Shown: one piece after another, positions 59,032-64,000 of the stretch | Numbering within the stretch: the first letter of the stretch is position 1 | Layout of the letters: every line of letters begins with the position of its first letter | Assembly: GCF_028609845.1 (NCBI RefSeq) | Contig: NZ_CP063191.1 | Coordinates: 2,170,001-2,234,000 of the forward strand | Length of the DNA stretch: 64,000 bases | Origin: Corynebacterium heidelbergense | Lineage (GTDB): Bacteria > Actinomycetota > Actinomycetes > Mycobacteriales > Mycobacteriaceae | Reading direction: 5' to 3' | Position numbers and translations under genes: made by a program | Notes under the pieces: model-generated | The model's input: only the letters and a program-made list of their open reading frames with translations | Database searches by the model: none | What the model was told of the DNA's origin: nothing

Positions 59032-59220
59032 ATGAAAAACGCAACATACATCGGCATCCTCCTCGGATTCCTCCTCGCCGTCGGCGCAATGTGGCAGGGC
59101 CTAGTCGGCTTCCTCACCGTCTTGCTATTCTGCGGCATCTGCGGGCTCATTGGAGCCCACCTCGAGGGCAAGATCGACCTCACCTCCATCGCTGGCCAGT
59201 CCAAGAGCGGCCGGGGTTGA
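59032..59220 (+). CDS. DUF2273-type small membrane protein
   Basis: The 62-residue protein has two hydrophobic helices and ends GAHLEGKIDLTSIAGQSK, with the GxxxEGKIDL signature of DUF2273 proteins, which are coded next to Asp23 genes in Gram-positive bacteria. It probably anchors or assembles the Asp23 complex at the membrane. Its TGA overlaps the next ATG. A GC-rich hairpin-like repeat near 58965-58980 lies between the first Asp23 gene and this one. Confidence 0.8.
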   Translation: MKNATYIGILLGFLLAVGAMWQGLVGFLTVLLFCGICGLIGAHLEGKIDLTSIAGQSKSGRG

Positions 59221-60446
59221 TGAGCATGGTCACCGACTCGGAACCTCAGGGGACCGGGGAGCAGGCCACCTCCCAAACCCACACTGAGATTAACGATCGG
59301 ATCGTGGATCGGATCGCCAGGCAAGCAGCACTGAGCGTTCCTGGTGTGGTGGCGGACTCCTCCGGCATGAACAAGCTGCCCGGGCGTGGACTGCCCCGCT
59401 TCGATATCGACCGCGCAACCGCAGACACCGCGATGTACGTCACCGCCCACATCGCGGTGCAGTGGCCCTGCCCCGTCGTGGCCGTCGCCCAAACCGCGCG
59501 CGAGACCATCGCGGAGTGGTTGGAGCACTACACCGGCGTAGCCGTCCTGGCAATTAACGTGGAGGTAGAGGAAGTCGTCGGCACCGACGACGGTGAGATC
59601 TACCCCGAGAACGCCACCGCCGCCACGGCAGAGGCTCACGGCCCGCAGGAGGGCTATGCTCTTCGAGCTGGCCGCACCCAACGGACCACCCTGGAGGAGC
59701 TCGCAGCAGCCCCGCGCACACCCGAGCTGCACTACATCATTGCCGAGCCCCTTCAGGCCCACCCTCCAACAGTAGAGGCACGTCTCGCGGAGGAAGACAT
59801 CCTGCGTCCCCAGCCGATGGTGGATGTAGATGTCCGTTCCATCTCGGCGCCCGCCGAGGGAGAGGTGCGGTCCATCGCGGCCCCCGCCGAGCCCCATGTG
59901 CGGTCCGTTGCCGCGCCGGAGCCGCGTGACGTTCTGCGCCCCGTGGAGCCGGAGCCGGTCACCCCGATTAGTATCTCCGCGCCCCATCCCACGCCGGTAC
60001 GACGCATCAGGCACCTGCCGGAGCCGCAACTTCTCCGGATCCCCACGCCTGAACCACTAGCGGTTTCCCGGGTGCGCCCTCCGGTAACCCGTTCGGTCTA
60101 TGTGCCCAAGGTCCCGGAAAACGTAGGCCTGCGCCGCATTGCCTCCCCGGTTGGTCTGCCGCTGCTGGCGGACATCCCCACTCCCCAGGGCCTTCCCATG
60201 CGGGACGTTCCCACCCCGGAGGGTTTGGCCGTGACTGTATTCCCCCGCTCCCGGCGAGAGGATCTCACCCCCGTCTACGTGCGCCAGCATGCAACGATCA
60301 CACCAACGGTCCCGGCCGCCGAGCGTGGTCCGGTGCAGGTACGGGTGGTTCCCTCCGCGCAACGCGCCGAGCTGGAGCGGATGCTCGTCGCTGGTTCAGC
60401 GCTGCGGGCCGAGCGCGGCGCACTCGATGAAGGAGGGCACCTATGA
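59220..60446 (+). CDS. Asp23-domain protein with long Pro-rich repeat tail
   Basis: The 408-residue protein has an N-terminal Asp23 domain (IVDRIARQAALSVPGVVADSS, ADTAMYVTAHIAVQWPCPVV, VAVLAINVEVEEV; about 25-130). A 270-residue low-complexity region follows. It contains three near repeats VRSISAPAE / VRSIAAPAE / VRSVAAPEP and two PTPxGL units (IPTPQGLPMRDV, VPTPEGLAVTV), and is rich in Pro, Arg and Val. This tail is unusual for the family and could bind partners or peptidoglycan. ATG 59220 overlaps the upstream TGA. It overlaps the next gene by ATGA. Confidence 0.8.
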   Translation: MSMVTDSEPQGTGEQATSQTHTEINDRIVDRIARQAALSVPGVVADSSGMNKLPGRGLPRFDIDRATADTAMYVTAHIAVQWPCPVVAVAQTARETIAEWLEHYTGVAVLAINVEVEEVVGTDDGEIYPENATAATAEAHGPQEGYALRAGRTQRTTLEELAAAPRTPELHYIIAEPLQAHPPTVEARLAEEDILRPQPMVDVDVRSISAPAEGEVRSIAAPAEPHVRSVAAPEPRDVLRPVEPEPVTPISISAPHPTPVRRIRHLPEPQLLRIPTPEPLAVSRVRPPVTRSVYVPKVPENVGLRRIASPVGLPLLADIPTPQGLPMRDVPTPEGLAVTVFPRSRREDLTPVYVRQHATITPTVPAAERGPVQVRVVPSAQRAELERMLVAGSALRAERGALDEGGHL

Positions 60447-61105
60447 GCCCCGTGACATCCCCGAACAACACGGTCTCTACTGAGGTGTATCGGCCCCAGC
60501 CCTCCGGGCGCTTCGCCGCCCCCCTGCCCACAGCCCAAGCTCCGGCTGGCACGGCGGACGGAACCGCTAATACATCGGCCGCCCCAGAGCCGAAGGCCGC
60601 CCCGGCGGCCAAATGGCTGGTACTGCTGCTCGGCCTGCTGCTCTTGGCACTGACGGCGGTGCTCATCCGAGACATTCTGGTGCACGAGCAGGTGATCACC
60701 GGTGGCCAGTGGCTGCCCGACGCATTCACCTGGCTGGGCGCCCTGACCTTCGTCACGTGGATGTTCGCCGCAGCAATTGCCTGCGGGCTCGTAGCACTGC
60801 TGGTGCTGTGGTTCGTCTTCAAGCCCCGGGCAAAAACCCACCTGCCCCTTGCCGCCGGTACCGAAGCGTGGGTGCGCCCCACGGACGTGGCCCGGATGAG
60901 TACGGCCAGCGCCCGGCGCATCAATGGCGTTCTGCGTGCCCATTCCAAGGCCAGCCGTAAGAAGGTCAAGGTCCACGCCGTTGTCGGCGTGCTCGATGAC
61001 GGCCTGCAGCAGCGGATCACAGACGCCGTCGAGCGGCGCTTATCCGTACTGGCCGACCCTCCCGCAGTGCAGGTTCGGGTGACGAACGAAGGAGCGAACC
61101 GATGA
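60443..61105 (+). CDS. DUF6286-like membrane protein of the Asp23 cluster
   Basis: The 220-residue protein has a disordered Pro/Ala-rich start, two membrane helices (about 55-80 and 95-127) and a cytoplasmic part ending KVHAVVGVLDDGLQQRITDAVERRL. This last part resembles the alkaline-shock fold of the neighbours. DUF6286 membership is from memory of actinobacterial Asp23 operons and is tentative. Overlaps with both neighbours are ATGA. Confidence 0.65.
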   Translation: MSPVTSPNNTVSTEVYRPQPSGRFAAPLPTAQAPAGTADGTANTSAAPEPKAAPAAKWLVLLLGLLLLALTAVLIRDILVHEQVITGGQWLPDAFTWLGALTFVTWMFAAAIACGLVALLVLWFVFKPRAKTHLPLAAGTEAWVRPTDVARMSTASARRINGVLRAHSKASRKKVKVHAVVGVLDDGLQQRITDAVERRLSVLADPPAVQVRVTNEGANR

Positions 61106-61656
61106 GCCGCACGACATCTTTCTTCAACCGGCTAATCGCCTTCCTCCTGTTCGCAGTACTCGCGTTCTTGGCGGCGTGGGGTATTGGCAAGTTCTTCCAT
61201 CAGGCCTTTGCGGACAAGATCAGCTCCTCTGTAGATCAGAAAGCCGTCTCCGGGTTGCCGAACCAGAGCAACTACATCTGGTGGCTCGTTGGGGCAGCAG
61301 CGATTGCGCTGATTCTGGGGCTGATCTTCCTGATCATGAACCTGCAACGGCGCAGGGTGGGCCGCCAGATCTCCCCGGCCTCCAACCGGGAGGGCACTAT
61401 CGCCCTGTCCCCCGCGGACATCGCCCACGTGGTGGAGTACTCCTTCGCCCATTTGGACGGGGTGCGTACCTCCCACCACAAGTGCATCAACGATCGGGGA
61501 ACGCGGGTCGTCAACGTGACCGTCCATGCCCCCGCGAAGGTGGACATGGAGGCCCTTTCCCAGGCCTGCACCGAAGCCGCCGAGGACGTGCGCCAAGCAC
61601 TTCCGGGCCAGGAGATCTACCCCCGCTTCATGGTGGAGCTCGATCGCGTGGAGTAA
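61102..61656 (+). CDS. AmaP-like Asp23 membrane anchor
   Basis: The 184-residue protein has two helices (about 9-30 and 58-82) and a cytoplasmic domain with ALSPADIAHVVEYSFAHLDGV, then VVNVTVHAPAKVDMEALSQA and PGQEIYPRFMVELDRVE. This is the architecture of AmaP, the membrane anchor of Asp23. ATG 61102 overlaps the previous TGA. A lipoprotein gene follows after 16 bp. Confidence 0.75.
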   Translation: MSRTTSFFNRLIAFLLFAVLAFLAAWGIGKFFHQAFADKISSSVDQKAVSGLPNQSNYIWWLVGAAAIALILGLIFLIMNLQRRRVGRQISPASNREGTIALSPADIAHVVEYSFAHLDGVRTSHHKCINDRGTRVVNVTVHAPAKVDMEALSQACTEAAEDVRQALPGQEIYPRFMVELDRVE

Positions 61657-61672
61657 GGAAGCGGACAGCAGA

Positions 61673-62275
61673 TTGGCGCGCGTACTAAACGGCAGCTCTC
61701 ATCGACCGGGACGGGCTCACTTCTCCCGGGCGATGGCGGCTGCCGTTTGCGTTGCAGTGTTCGCCGCTGGCTGCTCCTCCTCGCCTTCCGGACCACACGC
61801 CGCCGGGCCGACCGGTTCTCCGCAATCGGCCCCACCACCCGTCGATCCGCCGGTGGACGCGCCCCTGGATCTTGCCGGGCCCCGCGACGCCCAATGCCCC
61901 TACCTAGAGGGTGGCTGGGTAGAGACAACCACCGGACAGCGGGTGACGGGTACGTCTCTGGATACGCGTTTTATTCCCCCGGCCTGCTTCTTCTGGTCCT
62001 ATGAAGCAGAGGCGCCGCAGTTGACCGTCCTGGCCCGAACCTTCCCCACCCACGAACAGGCCGTGGCGGCCGTCGATGCCGCAGCACCCATAGATTCCAC
62101 CCAGAAGGCCCTGGACCCTGCTGGCTGGAGTGGAGGCCGATGTGGGGGACCCGGTGGGGGTTCCGTCTACGCCGTGTGGAAAGGTTCCACGGCCGTCATC
62201 GTCACCGCCGCCCAAGAGCAGTCCGTGAAGGCCCAACAAGTGGCCGAGCAGACCATCCGCGCGTTGGCGCTCTGA
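61673..62275 (+). CDS. DUF2020 lipoprotein
   Basis: TTG 61673 yields a 200-residue precursor with a basic n-region, hydrophobic MAAAVCVAVFAAGC and a lipobox at C37. The mature part has a Pro/Ser linker, then AQCPYLEGGWVETTTGQRVTG, FIPPACFFWSYEAEAP and the conserved Cys-rich GGRCGGPGGGSVYAVWKGS. These fit DUF2020, found in corynebacteria. AAGGAAG lies about 12 nt upstream of the TTG. ATG 61733 would leave no n-region. The function is unknown. It is the last gene of the Asp23 block and converges with the sortase genes. Confidence 0.8.
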   Translation: MARVLNGSSHRPGRAHFSRAMAAAVCVAVFAAGCSSSPSGPHAAGPTGSPQSAPPPVDPPVDAPLDLAGPRDAQCPYLEGGWVETTTGQRVTGTSLDTRFIPPACFFWSYEAEAPQLTVLARTFPTHEQAVAAVDAAAPIDSTQKALDPAGWSGGRCGGPGGGSVYAVWKGSTAVIVTAAQEQSVKAQQVAEQTIRALAL

Positions 62276-62289
62276 GTCCACCTACACGC

Positions 62290-62442
62290 TCACACCGCCA
62301 CGTCGTGATAGGGCATGTGCGCGCTCACCCAAGGAAAGACCACTTCCATTAACAGGAAGAACGCCGCCACCAGGAAGACCAGGACCACGAGTAGTCGCAC
62401 GGGCAGGGGCCCGGGGATTCGACGCCAGATCCATGCGTACAT
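62290..62442 (-). CDS. Small membrane protein coupled to the class E sortase
   Basis: ATG 62442 opens 50 codons encoding MYAWIWRRIPGPLPVRL, a hydrophobic helix VVLVFLVAAFFLLMEVVF and a short tail ending YHDVAV. It starts one base after the sortase stop (TGA-G-ATG), so it is translationally coupled. Proteins with this W-R-x-PGPLPVRL start occur next to actinobacterial sortases; the role is unknown. Confidence 0.75.
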   Translation of the reverse strand: MYAWIWRRIPGPLPVRLLVVLVFLVAAFFLLMEVVFPWVSAHMPYHDVAV

Positions 62443-62443
62443 C

Positions 62444-63238
62444 TCAGGCTCCCCCAGTCAGTTCAGGGGGAACATATCCCGGGGACTTGAGGTCATGGCG
62501 GGCCAGGACAGCGTGCACGATCATCCGCTCCCTGTTCGAGAACTGGGGGTGGCAGGTAGTCAGGGTGAGCAGCGGAAGGTCCCCCGGCTGCGCCGCCGAA
62601 CGGGGCTGGCCGGGGACGGGATTGACCACCTCCACGTCCTGCGGGTTAGTGATGCTGCGCCCGTTCACGTCGGCATAAGCGCCACTCGTTGCCGCCTCCG
62701 CCGCCGGTTGAGGCAGGCAGCCCGCCGCTACCTGACCGGCCTGTTGCGCAGGGGTATCGATCGGCAGCACCCGGTAAACGTTCCAGCTTCCCGCCGTCTC
62801 CACCACTATCGCATCGCAAGAATGCAGCAAACCGAGGTCGTTGAAGGGGGCCCCGCGGCCCACCCGGTGTCCCGCTAGTGCGAAGTTCCCTGGTTCCCCG
62901 GCTTGTGCGGTATCCGGGTAGTGCCCTGGCCCTCTCGCTAGATCCGCCTGGGTAACCCCCTCCACCACGGCAAAGGAAAAATCGCTACCGAAGGAGGGGA
63001 TGTACAGCCGCGCGATGGCGCTGCCGTCCTGAGGCACGGTAAGCGGCCGGGGGTTCTCGTCGCTCCACTGCTGCCGCAACCGATCTTCGGCGGCCTGCTG
63101 TTCCTGCTTAGCCTCCACGTTGGTCCACCAGACTTCGTAGACGGCGAACAGGCCGACGATGACCCCGAGGGTGATGAGCAGCTCCCCCAGCACGGAGAGG
63201 GGATCCAGCCGCCGAGCTGCAGCGGAGTGTGCGGGCAT
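62444..63238 (-). CDS. srtE: Class E sortase
   Basis: The 264-residue protein has one N-terminal helix (about 15-38), a coiled hydrophilic neck with KQEQQAAEDRLRQQWSDE, and the sortase fold with catalytic His in FALAGHRVGRGAPF, Cys in LLTLTTCHPQFSNRERM (TLxTC) and Arg in the same segment. Class E sortases of actinobacteria join LAxTG-type proteins to the cell wall or pilins. ATG 63238 gives MPAHSAAARRLDPLS; longer in-frame upstream codons lack an RBS. No sortase substrate is visible in the window. Confidence 0.9.
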   Translation of the reverse strand: MPAHSAAARRLDPLSVLGELLITLGVIVGLFAVYEVWWTNVEAKQEQQAAEDRLRQQWSDENPRPLTVPQDGSAIARLYIPSFGSDFSFAVVEGVTQADLARGPGHYPDTAQAGEPGNFALAGHRVGRGAPFNDLGLLHSCDAIVVETAGSWNVYRVLPIDTPAQQAGQVAAGCLPQPAAEAATSGAYADVNGRSITNPQDVEVVNPVPGQPRSAAQPGDLPLLTLTTCHPQFSNRERMIVHAVLARHDLKSPGYVPPELTGGA

Positions 63239-63257
63239 GGGCCCCAGTATAGGAAGA

Positions 63258-63932
63258 CTATTGCGCCCCTGGCAGCCGCAACCACTCTCCCGCTCCGGCA
63301 GCAAAGCCCTCCCGACTCAACCTCCCCGCTCCCTCCGGGATGCTCCCCAGCCACTGCCCCCCGCCCAAATCCCGCAATCCCTCCAGCGTGCTCCGCGTGG
63401 CCAATCCGGGATCCGCCGGGATGCTCCCGCCTATTAACCCAGCACACACCACCCCGCGATGTGCCAACGCCTCCACGGTCAACCCCGCATGATTCAGGCT
63501 GCCCAGCCCGGTGGAGGTCACCACCACTATCGGTGCCCCCAGATCCAAGGCCACATCGGCGATCGTCCAGCCCGGGCCCAGTTCCACCAGGACCCCGCCG
63601 GCGCCCTCCACTATGACGCAGCGCTCGGGGCTGGCGGCGTCCAACTGCCGGATCCGCTCCACCACCTCCCCCCGATCCAGAAATGCCATTCCGGCCCGGC
63701 GCGCGGCGGGCACGGGCGCGAGCGGCTCCGGGTATCCCGCGAAGGTGTGCACGCGAGTGATCCCGGTGAGGCGGGTGATCTCGCGGGCATCGCTATCCCC
63801 CTGGGTAGTTCCGGTCTGGGCGGGTTTCACCACCTCCACTCGGTAGCCCTGGGCCCGATAGTTGGCGGCTAGAGCGGCCGTGGCAACCGTCTTGCCCACG
63901 TCGGTCCCCGTTCCCGTCACACAGAGGATCAT
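63258..63932 (-). CDS. bioD: Dethiobiotin synthetase
   Basis: The 224-residue enzyme closes the ureido ring of dethiobiotin with ATP and CO2. The P-loop is TGTGTDVGKTVATAAL near 6-21. VKPAQTGTTQGD, EGAGGVLVELGPGWTIADVA and STGLGSLNHAGLTVEAL match BioD. The start ATG 63932 overlaps the bioA TGA by ATGA, so bioA-bioD form an operon. The product length equals typical BioD. Confidence 0.94.
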   Translation of the reverse strand: MILCVTGTGTDVGKTVATAALAANYRAQGYRVEVVKPAQTGTTQGDSDAREITRLTGITRVHTFAGYPEPLAPVPAARRAGMAFLDRGEVVERIRQLDAASPERCVIVEGAGGVLVELGPGWTIADVALDLGAPIVVVTSTGLGSLNHAGLTVEALAHRGVVCAGLIGGSIPADPGLATRSTLEGLRDLGGGQWLGSIPEGAGRLSREGFAAGAGEWLRLPGAQ

Positions 63933-64000
63933 GCCGTCACCGCCTGTCGCATAGCCCGGCCGATCAGCCGGATTTCCTCGTCACTGCAGATAAACGGGGG
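63929..64000 (-). CDS. bioA: BioA (DAPA aminotransferase), C-terminal fragment
   Basis: The last 72 nt encode, on the minus strand, PPFICSDEEIRLIGRAMRQAV and a final TA before the TGA. PPF(V/I)xxDEE is the usual C-terminal segment of BioA and related class III aminotransferases. The stop overlaps the bioD ATG (ATGA). The rest lies beyond the window. BioA converts 7-keto-8-aminopelargonate to DAPA, the step between BioF and BioD. Confidence 0.8.
   Translation of the reverse strand, partial: PPFICSDEEIRLIGRAMRQAVTA

Overview
This window is a GC-rich chromosomal segment from an actinobacterium, almost certainly a Corynebacterium. The evidence is the corynebacterial gene content and order: glxR, a WhiB4/WhcA regulator divergent from a class A penicillin-binding protein, sigC, asd and lysC (with the internal lysC-beta start), leuA, murT-gatD, recR-ybaB-dnaX, and an aspartate aminotransferase close to a tRNA-Ser and the SRP RNA. 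Genes are dense, often overlap by ATGA or GTGA, and frequently start at GTG or TTG. Many have a TANNNT -10 element only 6-9 nt before the start codon, the signature of leaderless mRNAs.

Layout. 1-6.8 kb: the 5' end of a probable nth, glxR, then a leftward block (metallo-hydrolase, RidA, DUF4177, WhcA) divergent from ponA and a metallophosphoesterase. 6.9 kb: tRNA-Pro(CGG). 7.2-14.2 kb: a complete Mrp-type cation/proton antiporter operon in which mrpA and mrpB are fused. 14.2-16.5 kb: ohr and catalase, both leftward. 16.8-20 kb: sigC, a TIGR01777 epimerase-like protein and ferrochelatase. 20-22.4 kb: asd-lysC. 22.5-30 kb: a DMT exporter, PhoD-like phosphatase, DUF2231 and VIT membrane proteins, an unrecognised protein, two exported proteins and a PfpI-like protein. 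30-34 kb: thiC with a TPP riboswitch, divergent from leuA, which has a leucine-codon leader peptide and an RNA hairpin. 34-41 kb: a degenerate DnaQ-like protein, then a galactose block (aldose epimerase, SSS symporter, small membrane protein, galT, galK). 41-42.4 kb: a broken DUF222/HNH gene. 42.4-50.2 kb: murT-gatD, then leftward DoxX-like, recR, ybaB, dnaX, a SUFU-like gene and aspT. 50.3-53.1 kb: a decaying ABC exporter and an orphan cytosine methyltransferase that reads into a tRNA-Ser gene. 53.2-58.2 kb: SRP RNA, a crotonase, gluQRS, a second DoxX-like gene, tgt and bioF. 58.4-62.3 kb: an Asp23-family envelope operon ending in a DUF2020 lipoprotein. 62.3-64 kb: a class E sortase with a small membrane partner, bioD and the 3' end of bioA.

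How the genes work together. Cell-envelope functions recur: ponA, MurT-GatD amidation of lipid II, the Asp23 cluster and the sortase. Stress and redox functions include WhcA, Ohr, catalase and SigC. Anabolism is represented by lysine/aspartate (asd-lysC), leucine (leuA), thiamine (thiC), heme (ferrochelatase) and biotin (bioF, bioD, bioA). gluQRS and tgt point to queuine salvage and glutamyl-queuosine formation.

The accessory or decaying material lies at 40.9-42.4 kb (DUF222/HNH remnant) and 50.3-53.1 kb (ABC exporter wreck plus methyltransferase). I found no insertion sequence, prophage or CRISPR array. The points I consider most unusual are a Tgt lacking two of the three zinc cysteines, the methyltransferase frame running into tRNA-Ser with a LexA-like box upstream, and a DnaQ-like protein without its catalytic acids.
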